Positions 24,797-35,000 of a stretch of DNA of 64,000 nt are shown here, in pieces. The notes under the pieces were generated by a model that saw nothing but the letters and a program-made list of their open reading frames with translations, had not been told where the DNA came from and ran no database searches. Position 1 is the stretch's first letter; every line of letters starts with the position of its first letter. Origin of the DNA: Psychrobacter sp. 72-O-c. GTDB lineage: Bacteria; Pseudomonadota; Gammaproteobacteria; Pseudomonadales; Moraxellaceae. The stretch covers positions 1-64,000 of the forward strand of contig NZ_CAJHBI010000015.1 in assembly GCF_904846605.1 (NCBI RefSeq), read 5' to 3'. The translations under genes and the position numbers were made by a program.

Positions 24797-25741
24797 ATGA
24801 AATTGACATCTGCCATACAGAAATTACATGACCGCGCGCCTAAAGTGGGCAAAGCGGTTTCTCTGGTCACGGCTACTAGTGCTATCACTGCCACCAGTCT
24901 CGCCGCAGGTCTACCCATATGGCTAATGGGTGCAACCAAAATGATTACAGGCGCGGCTATTGCCGATAAGACGGTGATCCAAGTTACCAATGCTTGGATC
25001 AACAGCAATAACGCCTTAATTGATAATATTTTGCCACACAAAGACTGGCGCATCAGCCTACCTGAGGATGTGGATACCCAGGGTAAATACTTACTTATCA
25101 GTAATCATCAGTCGTGGGTAGATACCAGTATCGTGCAATATATCAGTGAAAAACGTTTGCCATTGACACGATTTTTTACCAAATTTGAGCTGATCTATAT
25201 TCCTGTAATAGGACAAGCCTTTTATTTTTTAGACTTTCCAATGATGCGTCGGCATTCTAAAGACGCAATCGCTAAAAACCCTGCGCTGCAAGGCAAAGAT
25301 ATCGAAGAGGCAAAACGCGCCTGCGCCCTACTAAAAAACAAGCCTTTTACCCTCCTCAATTATTTGGAAGGTACGCGTTTTACGCCAGCCAAACGCGATA
25401 AGCAGCAATCGCCTTATCAGCATTTGCTCAAGCCACGCGCTGGTGGATTGGCCCTAGCCATTAGTGCCTTAGGCGAGGAAGTCGATGCTATCTTAGACAT
25501 GACTATTGTCTATCCTGATGGCATACCGACTTATAGTGATTTATGGAAAGGCAATATTAAGCGCTTGAGCGTTGATGTTCGACATATCAAGATGCCAGAC
25601 GCTTTATTTACTGCTATTCAAAATGGCGGTTACGAGAGTGATGAGGCTATCAAGGCGCAAATGTTCGAATGGGTGGAGCAAGTATGGCATCAAAAAGATC
25701 AGCTGATTACTGAAATGCTTGCCGAATTTGATGCCGTCTAA
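24797..25741 (+). CDS. PlsC-like acyltransferase (YihG-type)
   Basis: A 314-aa membrane-associated glycerolipid-type acyltransferase. Motif I NHQSWVD has the catalytic His104 and Asp109. LTRFFTKFELIYIPVIG and the glycine-arginine block NYLEGTRFT (motif III) follow, and then PRAGGLALAI. A hydrophobic stretch at residues 28-50 probably anchors it. The pattern and length (E. coli YihG is 310 aa) fit 1-acylglycerol-3-phosphate acyltransferase-like YihG/LplT-related enzymes acting in phospholipid remodelling; the exact acceptor is inferred. The start was set by AAGGA seven bases upstream. It is monocistronic as far as can be seen. Confidence 0.87.
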   Translation: MKLTSAIQKLHDRAPKVGKAVSLVTATSAITATSLAAGLPIWLMGATKMITGAAIADKTVIQVTNAWINSNNALIDNILPHKDWRISLPEDVDTQGKYLLISNHQSWVDTSIVQYISEKRLPLTRFFTKFELIYIPVIGQAFYFLDFPMMRRHSKDAIAKNPALQGKDIEEAKRACALLKNKPFTLLNYLEGTRFTPAKRDKQQSPYQHLLKPRAGGLALAISALGEEVDAILDMTIVYPDGIPTYSDLWKGNIKRLSVDVRHIKMPDALFTAIQNGGYESDEAIKAQMFEWVEQVWHQKDQLITEMLAEFDAV

Positions 25742-25989
25742 TACCTTATGATAATACGACCCTAAGGCCAAAAATCGCTTGATTGACGGATTAAGATAAA
25801 GAGTTAGATGATAGTAGTGACTGCTATGGCATTAAGTCAAAATGGTGATAATATCGCCTTGTGCTGTTTTTATTTATAATGTCCGATTATAATGGCTGAC
25901 GGGTTGTTTTTAGGTATTATTCATTGATAATGTTAGTGAATATTAAAGCTTACCGTTTACTTAATAGCCACTCACTATATATATAAGGT

Positions 25990-27099
25990 ATGACTGTGTC
26001 CGCCTCTCCTGCTGCTAACCCGCCTACAAACTCAAAGCCATTGCCCAACCAGTCTACAAATCCTCTAGATACTCGGTCGCAACAACCTCAGCGTCCCATG
26101 CGTCCAAAGCCAAACCGTCTAAAGCTCACCTATGATATTGTGATGATTATCGCTATCAGTATTGATTTATTACTGATCAGTGTTGATGCTATTTTGATGA
26201 GTAACTTCAGTAGCAATGTCGCAGGGTGGCTGGCGCTCAGCGATGGACTGAGCTGGTATCAAAGCACCTTACACGATCCATTACGTACGGCTGGTGGGTT
26301 TTTTACCCTATTCTTGATTGGTGAGCTAATATTACGCTGGGCTATTGCCATTAAAGAGCAAGTCTATTATCGCTGGTTCTTCTTTCCCTTTGTGCATTGG
26401 TATGAAGTGCTGGGCTGTTTTCCGCAGCTACGTGCATTACGGTTGTTTCGAGCAGTAGTCATCGGTCGGCGTCTATATCAGCTGGGTTATCAAGTTCTAC
26501 CGCAGCCGTGGCTCAACCGTATTAAGTTTTATATTAACTTAGTTTTAGAAGAGCTGTCCGATCGCGTTATTCTGACCACCATTCATAATTATCGGCAACA
26601 GCTCACCGATCCTGAAATGCAACAGTCATTGATTGAATCAACCATTGGCCGTAATCGTAAAGAAATTGAGTCAGTACTGCTGTCTTTATTACGTAAAGAG
26701 CTGGCGCCGCAACTGCAAAAACTAACTGACACCTCAGAGGGCGGCAATCTAATAGCGAGCGAAGTCGGTAACGCGATCCAAAACGGGCTGGCCAACACCC
26801 CCGAGCTGCGTCGCTATCTACGTCTAATACCGATCGCTGGTAGCTTGATTGAGTCACAACTACAGCATGTCGGACAGAATATTGGTGAAAATGTCGTCCA
26901 TGCGCTTAATGAGCGTCTCTTAGATGCCGAGCGTATTGACGCCTTAATGGTTGCGATTGCCCACGGTGTTGCTCATATTGATACCAATAATACGGCGCTT
27001 GATGGCCTAATAGCGCGTATCATCGCTGACAGTTTGTCAGAATTTGAAGCACAAATAAAAGTCCAACAATGGAAGCACCAGGATATGCTTAATTTTTAG
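25990..27099 (+). CDS. Membrane protein with voltage-sensor-like (S1-S4) domain, no pore seen
   Basis: A 369-aa protein of uncertain role. A Pro/Ser-rich N-terminus (1-43) precedes hydrophobic segments at about 47-70, 101-121 and 129-145. The middle one contains GELILRWAIAI, like the acidic/Arg S2 of voltage sensors; the last ends HWYEVLGCFP, like S3. Next comes LRALRLFRAVVIGRR, an S4-like helix with Arg148, Arg151 and Arg154 at every third position plus Arg160/161. In ion channels S5, a selectivity filter and S6 would follow. Here residues 175-369 are instead soluble-looking helices. It could be a pore-less voltage sensor, a proton channel, or a channel-derived signalling protein. The ribosome site is very close to the ATG. 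Confidence 0.65.
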   Translation: MTVSASPAANPPTNSKPLPNQSTNPLDTRSQQPQRPMRPKPNRLKLTYDIVMIIAISIDLLLISVDAILMSNFSSNVAGWLALSDGLSWYQSTLHDPLRTAGGFFTLFLIGELILRWAIAIKEQVYYRWFFFPFVHWYEVLGCFPQLRALRLFRAVVIGRRLYQLGYQVLPQPWLNRIKFYINLVLEELSDRVILTTIHNYRQQLTDPEMQQSLIESTIGRNRKEIESVLLSLLRKELAPQLQKLTDTSEGGNLIASEVGNAIQNGLANTPELRRYLRLIPIAGSLIESQLQHVGQNIGENVVHALNERLLDAERIDALMVAIAHGVAHIDTNNTALDGLIARIIADSLSEFEAQIKVQQWKHQDMLNF

Positions 27100-27331
27100 C
27101 TATTTTATGAATTGATGCCTACCAATAAATTGTAGTTATAATAGGAGTTATAATTATAAGTATATTAGGCGCTGGATTATATTCTCTAGGCTAATGGGCT
27201 TGTTAAGCCCTAGTCTTCCTTAGTACACTGACCCCAATAAGAACGCTGCCTAATAGTGTGCTGATAACTTACCTATAATAACAACTGCGCCGTGATCGCA
27301 GCGATATGACTATCTCTTGAGGATTAACAGT

Positions 27332-28165
27332 ATGACGATTTCAGATACCGACAACCAAGCCCTCTCTCCCGCCGCGCCTGCTATGACTTTTTATGGCAAG
27401 ATGCTGACCTTTTCGCGCTTGCAATTGAGTACTGATGATCTGTCTGCTATTGAGACTCAGCTTGCTGGTATGCTGAGTAATAAGACCAGCAATATTCCAG
27501 TCATCATTGATAGTGATATTGAACAAGATTTAGCGGCTTTAGTAAACCTACTGTGGTCATGGGGCCTACAGCCTATCGGTGTAATTACCGGTCTGCTTGA
27601 CACACAAGCACGCGCTCAACAATTAGCGATATTCCCAGCAGAGGGCAAGCGTATTGAGCGCATTTTACCCAGCAAAAAATCTGTACCCCCCGTCAACCAA
27701 GCAGCTGTTGATAACCGTGCAGAAAAGCCATCTGATAATAGCATTAGCGCCGCAGCAAACAACGAAACTGTTGAATCGACTACAGCTACCAAACAATCAG
27801 CAGAGGCCCTACTCAGCGCCGAGCATATTACCAGCCTAATCTATGATCAAATGCTACGCTCAGGACAAACCCTTAACCATGTCGGTGGTGATTTGATTTT
27901 GACCAATAGCGTTAATAGTGGTGCTGAAGCGATTACCGATAATAGCTTACACGTATATGGCCGTGCACAAGGGCGCTTAGTCGCAGGAGCTACAGGTGAT
28001 CGAGATGCGCGTATTTTCTGTCAAGTCTTTAATCCCTCGTTGGTGTCGGTTGCTGGCACTTATTGCTTACGAGATAATTTACCTGAGAATGTAATTGATA
28101 AACCGGTACAAGTACGCTTTGTAGAAGGTCAAGGCTTAGTATTTACCATTATGGATAATGCCTGA
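27332..28165 (+). CDS. minC: Septum-site determining protein MinC
   Basis: A 277-aa inhibitor of FtsZ assembly that blocks polar division with MinD. The N-terminal domain (about 15-110) is MinC_N-like; the linker (115-165) is Ser/Thr/Asn-rich. The C-terminal beta-helix has LIYDQMLRSGQTLNHVGGD, NSLHVYGRAQGRLVAGATGD and RIFCQVFNPSLVSVAGTY, the MinD-binding signature. The ATG at 27332 follows TGAGGA at the right distance; a start five codons earlier is less likely. It precedes minD in the usual order, but with an unusually long gap of 429 bp. Confidence 0.95.
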   Translation: MTISDTDNQALSPAAPAMTFYGKMLTFSRLQLSTDDLSAIETQLAGMLSNKTSNIPVIIDSDIEQDLAALVNLLWSWGLQPIGVITGLLDTQARAQQLAIFPAEGKRIERILPSKKSVPPVNQAAVDNRAEKPSDNSISAAANNETVESTTATKQSAEALLSAEHITSLIYDQMLRSGQTLNHVGGDLILTNSVNSGAEAITDNSLHVYGRAQGRLVAGATGDRDARIFCQVFNPSLVSVAGTYCLRDNLPENVIDKPVQVRFVEGQGLVFTIMDNA

Positions 28166-28594
28166 GTGTTTGTATAATCTAGTGCTTGGATAAGCTATAG
28201 GGACTATATCTTTATTGCTTTTGATACTTGCTTTGTTAATTGACTGTTGGTTAATCAACAAAGCAATTGTCCAAAGCGTGCAGTTAATATTTGGTTGAGC
28301 CGTTACTCAATACTGTAATAGGTTAAAAAAGGTTGAGCACTAGAGTAAGTTTATTTAACAAAATTGCGCTACCATAAATCTTTAATTCAGCCACTATCTA
28401 GACTATTAGTAGGCGCTGCTGTAATGTAGCAACAAGGTAGCACTTATTTTGTAGGTTTCTGTCCTTTCATACGGACTTGCTATAAGTTTTTGTTTATTTA
28501 TGCTAGGCTTACGCTCGCACGTAGCACATATATTAAAAGTAAATGCGCTATTTTAGCTATTAGACATCCCATTGATTCATAGGAGTGTGCCATT
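28166..28594. other. 429-bp gap between minC and minD
   Basis: No gene is seen. It contains an inverted repeat at 28228-28266 and probably a separate promoter for minDE, which I could not place with confidence. Confidence 0.5.
28228..28266. repeat. Inverted repeat downstream of minC
   Basis: ttgctttgtt (28228-28237) and aacaaagcaa (28257-28266) are perfect complements around a 19-base loop with further partial pairing. There is no T run, so a simple terminator is unlikely. Confidence 0.7.
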
Positions 28595-29410
28595 GTGGCA
28601 AAGATTGTTGTAATCACTTCAGGCAAAGGCGGTGTGGGTAAAACCACGACCAGCGCCTCTTTTGCTGCCGGTTTGGCATTACGTGGCTATAAGACAGTGG
28701 TCATCGATTTTGATGTGGGCCTCCGTAATCTAGACTTGATTATGGGCTGTGAGAACCGTATCGTTTATGACTTTGTTGATGTCATCAGTGGTAATGCTCG
28801 TCTGTCGCAAGCACTCGTCAAAGACAAACGGTTAGAGAACTTATATATCCTACCTGCCAGTCAAACGCGTGATAAAGACGCGCTCACAGACGAAGGTGTG
28901 GCAGAGATTATGGCTGAGCTGTCCAAGCAATTCGACTATATTATTTGCGATTCGCCAGCGGGTATTGAGCGTGGCGCTCAGCTAGCTATGTATCATGCAG
29001 ATGAGGCAATTATTGTCACCAATCCTGAGATATCTTCAGTACGTGACTCAGATCGTATCATCGGTATTTTGCAAAGCCGAACTAAAAAGGTTGAAGAAGA
29101 CCAAGGCTCTATCCGTGAGCATTTAATTATTACTCGCTATAATGCGGAACGTGCTGCAGCCAGTGAAATGATGAGTATTGAAACCATCTCTAATGATATC
29201 CTAAAGGTGCCGTTATTAGGGGTCATCCCTGAAAGTCATTCTGTACTTGAAGCATCTAACCACGGTGAGCCAGTCATTCACTATACTGACTCTGTTGCTG
29301 GTCAATGCTATGACGATATCGTCGCCCGCTTTTTAGGGGAAGAACGTCCATTACGTCATATTGATGTGAAGAAAAAGAGTCTACTACAGCGCTGGTTTGG
29401 AGGTCAATAA
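28595..29410 (+). CDS. minD: Septum-site determining ATPase MinD
   Basis: A 271-aa membrane-binding ATPase that recruits MinC and oscillates with MinE. The deviant Walker A is [10 protein letters not shown] near the N-terminus. [19 protein letters not shown] and [15 protein letters not shown] match the family, and the C-terminal amphipathic targeting helix is [11 protein letters not shown]. The start is GTG at 28595, preceded by AGGAG, and gives the conserved [13 protein letters not shown]. It overlaps minE by one base (TAATG), so the two are translationally coupled. Confidence 0.97.
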   Translation: MAKIVVITSGKGGVGKTTTSASFAAGLALRGYKTVVIDFDVGLRNLDLIMGCENRIVYDFVDVISGNARLSQALVKDKRLENLYILPASQTRDKDALTDEGVAEIMAELSKQFDYIICDSPAGIERGAQLAMYHADEAIIVTNPEISSVRDSDRIIGILQSRTKKVEEDQGSIREHLIITRYNAERAAASEMMSIETISNDILKVPLLGVIPESHSVLEASNHGEPVIHYTDSVAGQCYDDIVARFLGEERPLRHIDVKKKSLLQRWFGGQ

Positions 29411-29700
29411 TGAATAAGAAAAAAGGATTTTGGAGTAATTTGTTTGGTTCAGATGATAATAATGTCTCTGGTAGTGCCAATATGGCGACTGAGCGTTTAA
29501 AAGTTATTGTTGCGAGTGAAAATCGCCTGAATAATCGTCTGACTGCCGACCGTATTGAGAAGATGAAACGCGAAATACTTGAAGTGGTCAATAAATATGT
29601 TAATGGTGTACAGATTGACGATGTGAACATTAATCATCGTCATGAAGATACCCTTGATGTGCTTGAGATGAATATCAGCTTACCTGAGCACAAGAAATAA
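29410..29700 (+). CDS. minE: Cell division topological specificity factor MinE
   Basis: A 96-aa MinE. The N-terminal membrane/MinD-contact part ([10 protein letters not shown], then [18 protein letters not shown]) is followed by the dimeric topology domain ([23 protein letters not shown]). It displaces MinC and stimulates MinD ATPase to place the division site. The start codon overlaps the minD stop. The transcript ends at a strong terminator shared with the convergent cytochrome gene. Confidence 0.96.
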   Translation: MNKKKGFWSNLFGSDDNNVSGSANMATERLKVIVASENRLNNRLTADRIEKMKREILEVVNKYVNGVQIDDVNINHRHEDTLDVLEMNISLPEHKK

Positions 29701-29766
29701 AATTTTTGAGTATCTACGTGTTATAAGGTAGACGCGTTAGCAATTTAATAACATAGAAATCCAAAT

Positions 29767-29801
29767 AAAAAAACCTCAGCATCGTACTGAGGTTTTTTTT
29801 A
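29767..29801. terminator. Bidirectional terminator between minE and the cytochrome b561 gene
   Basis: aaacctcag pairs with ctgaggttt around catcgta, with A and T runs on the two sides. Confidence 0.9.
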
Positions 29802-29824
29802 TTCAATTTGTTACGGCTAAACCA

Positions 29825-30352
29825 TTACTTCATCCGATTGATTAGCTTATCTTTTAAGATAAACTGATGATATAAGGCCGCGCTGATGTGCAATAAAGTA
29901 AAGGCTATAATCATCGGCCAGATAATATCAGTATGTACGTCATTATAAAAACGTGCCGCACTACGATCAGGGGTCACAAAAACCGGAATTTGAAACAAAC
30001 CAAATATATCAACTGGCCTACCCCCATAAACGGTCATTAATAATCCCGCCATTGGCATAGCAATAAGTAATGCATACAAGCCAAAATGAGACAATTTCGA
30101 TATGACCCGTTGCCATTTTGGCATCGGCGGAGCGGGCGGCGCTTTAGTAAACACACGATTGATTACTCGCGCTATCATCCAACACAATATACTGATACCG
30201 AAGGCTTTATGTAGACCGATATAAGCCTTGTCATCTGTATTCTGGTACAGCAGCATTAATATCCAAGTAACCAATAATAAAATGGCGCTTACCCAGTGAA
30301 ATAGACGACTGCTAAGTGGCCATTTTGTTGCGTTTGGATTGACATTATTCAT
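29825..30352 (-). CDS. Cytochrome b561 family protein
   Basis: A 175-aa four-helix inner-membrane cytochrome. Heme-ligand histidines appear in the expected places: RLFHWVSA in helix 1, GLHKAFGI before helix 2, HFGLYALL in helix 3 and LLHISAALYHQF in helix 4. The set resembles E. coli CybB/YodB, which oxidise ubiquinol and can donate electrons to superoxide or other acceptors. The partner here is unknown. It lies downstream of chpC on the same strand with a 138-bp gap and is not functionally tied to the Pil-Chp cluster. Confidence 0.9.
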   Translation of the reverse strand: MNNVNPNATKWPLSSRLFHWVSAILLLVTWILMLLYQNTDDKAYIGLHKAFGISILCWMIARVINRVFTKAPPAPPMPKWQRVISKLSHFGLYALLIAMPMAGLLMTVYGGRPVDIFGLFQIPVFVTPDRSAARFYNDVHTDIIWPMIIAFTLLHISAALYHQFILKDKLINRMK

Positions 30353-30490
30353 ATATTATCCTGCTAATCAGCTCTCTAGCTGATATGACGCAACGGTTAT
30401 TGATAGCAATTAATCTTGATAGATTGGTAGAGTAGTTACCGGGTAGGCGATTGTGACTTCGTAACCATACTCCACCTCAGCCTTAACGCA

Positions 30491-31081
30491 TTAGCTATCC
30501 GAATTAACCAACTGGTGCGCAATTTTATCCAAATCCGGTACCAGATAAGGAGTGTCCTCAATAATGACCGTTTGAAATAGATAGGATAGCACGTCATTTT
30601 CTCTAAAGTGTTCTTCAATGTCATCGATCTTGTTATCAGTTCTATTGTCAATAGTACTAAAATTGTTTTGCTGATAAATACTATTATCGTCTTTGGCTTT
30701 ATTGTCGTCGATATTGCTAGCAGCAACGTCAACGAAATGCTCAGGTAATTGGCCATCTTTAACTTCAGAGATGCGAACTTTTATTTGACGCAACTCGCCT
30801 GTAGTCTGTAAAGCAACGCGGTGCAACGCGGTATTTCCTTCTATTACTACTATTTTATCTGGAACCTGATCGCGCGATAGCATATGAAATACGGCAACCT
30901 CTTGCTGTTGCCACAGATAAGTCCAAATATACTCATGATAGTCATCCACACTCAAAATCAAACTGCTGGGGATAATCCAGTCAGGTTGATTGAGCGCTGG
31001 GACGATAGTAACATCAAGCATGCCATTGTCAGTGGTCAGCAAGCTTACTGCTTCAAACGAATGTTTTAGAATTTTTTTCAT
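30491..31081 (-). CDS. chpC: ChpC-like CheW-domain protein (type IV pilus chemosensory system)
   Basis: A 196-aa protein at the chpC position, 17 bp after chpB. CheW-like features are limited: WIIPSSLILSVDDY resembles the start of a CheW beta-barrel, DKIVVIEG and QTVIIEDTPYLVPDLDKIA resemble later strands. An acidic Asn/Asp-rich linker (about 125-155) interrupts the fold. In Pseudomonas ChpC is an accessory CheW adaptor linking receptors to ChpA. The call rests mainly on position and the weak barrel pattern; a divergent hypothetical protein is possible. Confidence 0.6.
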   Translation of the reverse strand: MKKILKHSFEAVSLLTTDNGMLDVTIVPALNQPDWIIPSSLILSVDDYHEYIWTYLWQQQEVAVFHMLSRDQVPDKIVVIEGNTALHRVALQTTGELRQIKVRISEVKDGQLPEHFVDVAASNIDDNKAKDDNSIYQQNNFSTIDNRTDNKIDDIEEHFRENDVLSYLFQTVIIEDTPYLVPDLDKIAHQLVNSDS

Positions 31082-31098
31082 ACGTTGCTCACAATGAA

Positions 31099-32097
31099 TT
31101 AAGCCGAAGGGGCAGTAGCCATCATTTCACCAATGTAGTCGGTGAGTTTTTGTGCCAAAACTTCAGGACTACCTATAAACTGACAGTGACCTGAATCAAT
31201 AATGGCTTGAGGTTGGCTAGGACAGGTACTCGAACTGGGATCTTGCGCCCATAGTTGGCTATGATTGTCTTGAATTGAATCCACATACTGGGTGCCATCG
31301 TTGCCCATACCAGAGAATATGATACTCACCAAATCAGTGCCGTAGACATCGCTAGTATTTTTGAGCAGCTGACCGATATCAGGCTTATACTCTCCATCCC
31401 AAGCATGTTCTGATAGAATCACCCTGCCCGTCGAATCACAGACAATCTGTCGGTCAATAGGTGCAATTAGGCATTGACCTGTCTGTAGCCGCTGCGAGGT
31501 GGTAATTACTTGACAGCGCCATTTATTATGGCGATTAAGTATCCGTGGTAACGTTCCAATCATAGCTTGGTTAAAGTGTTGTGCCAATAGAATACAAATC
31601 GGTAGCGTGGGCGATAAATTATCCAAAAATGCTTTTATTGCATTAGGTCCGCCCATAGAAGCACCCAAAAAAACCACATAACGCCAAGAACTAGGAATAC
31701 CTATGTAAGCAGAGCTATCTAACAGCGTTGGCAACCCAAGCATTTTCGACAACTTCCGCTTTAACTGGCGTTGCCATTTAGCATAATGCTGTGCTTCATT
31801 TAAATAAGGTGCTTGACTAAAGCCTACTAACACCGCACTTGACTTGGACGCGGTAATAGCAGCGGCAACATTGTCATCATAGTCGCTGTCAATCAACCAA
31901 ATATCGATAGTAACTTTATAGGGTTTAAGCTTACCTTTTAACTGTGCTCGTGACACGCAATCAACGAGAGTGAAGCCACAACTACGCACAGTATCACAAA
32001 ACGCCACACGCTGATGATGACTTTCCGCCACCACCATCACTTGGATCTGATCATTAGTTTTATTTATAAGCGCTGAGGCACACGCTTTATCCCTCAT
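31099..32097 (-). CDS. chpB: ChpB, CheB-type methylesterase of the Pil-Chp system
   Basis: A 332-aa protein. The C-terminal methylesterase domain (about 138-325) carries the catalytic triad: Ser147 in GASMGGPNA, His174 in LAQHFNQAM, and Asp267 in FSGMGNDGTQ. It would demethylate the receptor PilJ, opposing PilK. The N-terminal 100 residues look like a receiver domain that has lost the usual acidic pocket (only IWLIDSD resembles the phosphorylation strand). Control by phosphorylation is thus doubtful. It overlaps the end of chpA by 11 bases, showing translational coupling. Confidence 0.9.
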   Translation of the reverse strand: MRDKACASALINKTNDQIQVMVVAESHHQRVAFCDTVRSCGFTLVDCVSRAQLKGKLKPYKVTIDIWLIDSDYDDNVAAAITASKSSAVLVGFSQAPYLNEAQHYAKWQRQLKRKLSKMLGLPTLLDSSAYIGIPSSWRYVVFLGASMGGPNAIKAFLDNLSPTLPICILLAQHFNQAMIGTLPRILNRHNKWRCQVITTSQRLQTGQCLIAPIDRQIVCDSTGRVILSEHAWDGEYKPDIGQLLKNTSDVYGTDLVSIIFSGMGNDGTQYVDSIQDNHSQLWAQDPSSSTCPSQPQAIIDSGHCQFIGSPEVLAQKLTDYIGEMMATAPSA

Positions 32098-35000
32098 AAG
32101 TCAGACTAACTTGTTTACCCAATAAGCGCTGTATTTTATTGAGAAGTTCTTTCTCCTGGAATGGCTTACCCATATAGTCGTTCACGCCAATCTCAAGCGC
32201 ACGTTCACGATGTTTTTCACCCGTACGTGAGGTAATCATGATAATCGGAATATGCTGTAAGCGTTTATTATGACGTACTTGAATGGCCACCTCGAAGCCA
32301 TCCATCCGCGGCATCTCAATATCCAATAATATCAAGTCTGGTGTGGTCTCTTGTAATATCTCAATCGCATCGATACCGTCTTTGGCTAGAGCAACATTAA
32401 TTCCTTGACGCTCTAAGAAGCGAGAGGTTACTTTGCGGACGGTGACCGAGTCATCAACCACTAAAATAGTAGGCTGAGATTTTGAACGACTGCGCTCAGG
32501 TTTGGTGGATTGCGGGATATCTTTGAGCGCCGGAGTATTACGCATCAAGGTGATAAGATCCAAAATTAGCATCACCGAACCGTCACCCATAATGGTAGCC
32601 GCTGAAATACCAGCTAGATGTGCCAGCTGTCGGCCTAGAGGTTTAACCACCACCTCAATACGTGATCCGGCAATTTGATCGACTTGGAGAGCGATATTTT
32701 GTCCGGTACGATTTTTAATAAGGATAAGGGGTAAGCTGGTATTAGTATTGACCATCAGCTCATTGAGCTTGTTACCAGACAAAATCTCGTTTAAATAACG
32801 CACACGATAATTAGCGCCTTCAAGACGTAGAGTCCCCTCACCTGATTGATAGTAGTCATAAAGTTTTTCTGGGTTGATACGTACCACACGTTCAATCTGC
32901 ACCAAAGGAATAGCATAATAACGATCGGCAGCGCGCACAACCAAAGCATCAGATACTGCTACAGTAAGTGGTACCCGTATGGTAAAGCGTGACCCTTGTT
33001 CAGGTTTTGACATTACCGAAACCAAGCCACCCAATTGACGAATTTCACTGATCACGACATCCATACCCACACCGCGTCCCGAGATTTGGGTCACTTGCTT
33101 GGTAGTGGACAAGCCAGCGTTAAAGATATATTGCATGATATCAATATCCGTTAAACTGGTATCTTCTGCATCAATCAAACCTTGAGAAATGGCTTTATCA
33201 CGTACGGCTTCAACATCAATGCCACGGCCATCGTCCGATAAATTAATGACGATTTCACTACCTTCGCGCAGTACCTCTAGGGTAATACGTCCGCTACGAT
33301 CTTTACCTGCTTTTAAACGTGTGGCAGTGTTTTCAATACCGTGATCTACCGCGTTACGTAGCATGTGCTCAAGCGGCGAGGTAATACGCTCTAGGATGGT
33401 TCTGTCCATCTCATCGTCAGCATTGATGATCGTCAGCTCGACTGATTTATTGAGCTCATTAGCGGTTTGCCTCACAACCCGCTCAAGGCGCGGTGTTAAG
33501 TGCGTAAAAGGCACCATTCGCGAGTTCATTAGCCCATCTTGTAGCTCAGTTTGCGTCCGTGACAGTTGTAGCAATAGACTTTCACTATCACGTGTTTTTT
33601 CAAGTAAAGTACTATTAATATCAATCAAGTCGGAAGCGGACTCTGTCAAAGATTTTGATAATTGGTTTAAAGAAGAATATTGATCCATCTCTAAAGGGTC
33701 AAAACCTTCATGACTAATCAGCTCATCATCAATTTGCGATAAAATCTGCGCTTCAAGCTCAATCTCCATCCGGCGCAGCTGATCTGCCAAACGTTGTACT
33801 GTAGTTCCCATATCCTCAATGCTATTGGTTAAGCTACTCATGCCCATATCAATACGCGCACGGTTAATCGCCGACTCGCCGGATAGGTTAATCATATGCT
33901 CAATCAGACCGCCTGAGATACGGATCATCTCATTACTACTTGCACTCTGTTCCTGCTCAGTGAAATTGCCAGTCAGAGGCGGCATCTCACTAATGTCTTC
34001 TTCTATATATTCTGACTCTTGCTTGGCTTTAGCCGTCAAAATTGTCGTCCGCTGCGCTTGGAGTGACTCGTTAGGTATCTGCTTTAAACTATCAGGATTT
34101 TTAACAAATTGCTCGAGCGCCTCTATTAGTAACGTAGGCGTTGGTGGATTCACTTGCTGTTCGAGAATAAACACCGCGTCTGCGAGCCAATCATGACAAG
34201 TTACCAGTAACTCTAATATCTTTTTGGTGGCGGGACGGCGTCGACTGGCAAGATCTTCATAAACAGTCTCCATTTCATGCGCTAAATCAGCAATACCATT
34301 GGCTGCGACCATCCGCGCGCCACCTTTTATCGTATGTAAGTCACGCTGTAGAGATTGTAGTGCGACCGTATCGCTGACATTATTCAAAAATTGCTGCAAA
34401 TACTTGTTACGGTTGGTAAGCTCTTGTGCTTCTTCTAAGAACACCTCTAAAATATCAGGATCAGGCAACCCATTTGACCACGATTCCTTGATCAATCTAT
34501 CCAAACTAAGGCTGTCTGGGGCTTTATCTATTCCGCGATCACTTTCATCTGCAACGGATTGAGGTTCAGTACCCACACGCTTGTGTGGCGCTGGTAAGAT
34601 AAGGGTAACAGTTGCCGGTAGCGTATCTGTTTGCTCAAACTGCCGTAATTGCTCAATGAGTTCATGGGCAAAAAACGAGGTTTGATGATTTAGAATATGT
34701 GTAATCTGTAGCGACAAAGTATCCTGTACTATTTGCATAATAGCCAACCACTGCGCTGTTGGCACCCGTCTATCTTCTACAAAGGCTTCGTAAATACTTT
34801 CAGCTTCATGAGTCATATCTCCAATACTACGAATACCTGCCATTCGTGCGCCACCTTTGATGGTATGAAGATGACGTTGTAATATTTTTAAAGTCTTAGT
34901 GTTGGTGATATCTGCTCGCCATTTACTAAAACTTTCGGCGATGGCAGTATCGAGTTCTTGCGCTTCTTCTAAGAAGATTTCTAATAGCTCAGCGTCGGTA

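Noticed and set aside
30425-30478. Imperfect hairpin downstream of chpC as a terminator
   Set aside because: The arms pair with bulges but no T run follows, so a terminator call is not supported.
30436-30756. 106-residue minus-strand frame overlapping chpC
   Set aside because: It lies in another frame of chpC, is dominated by runs of Leu/Ile/Thr typical of frame shadows, and has no ribosome site.
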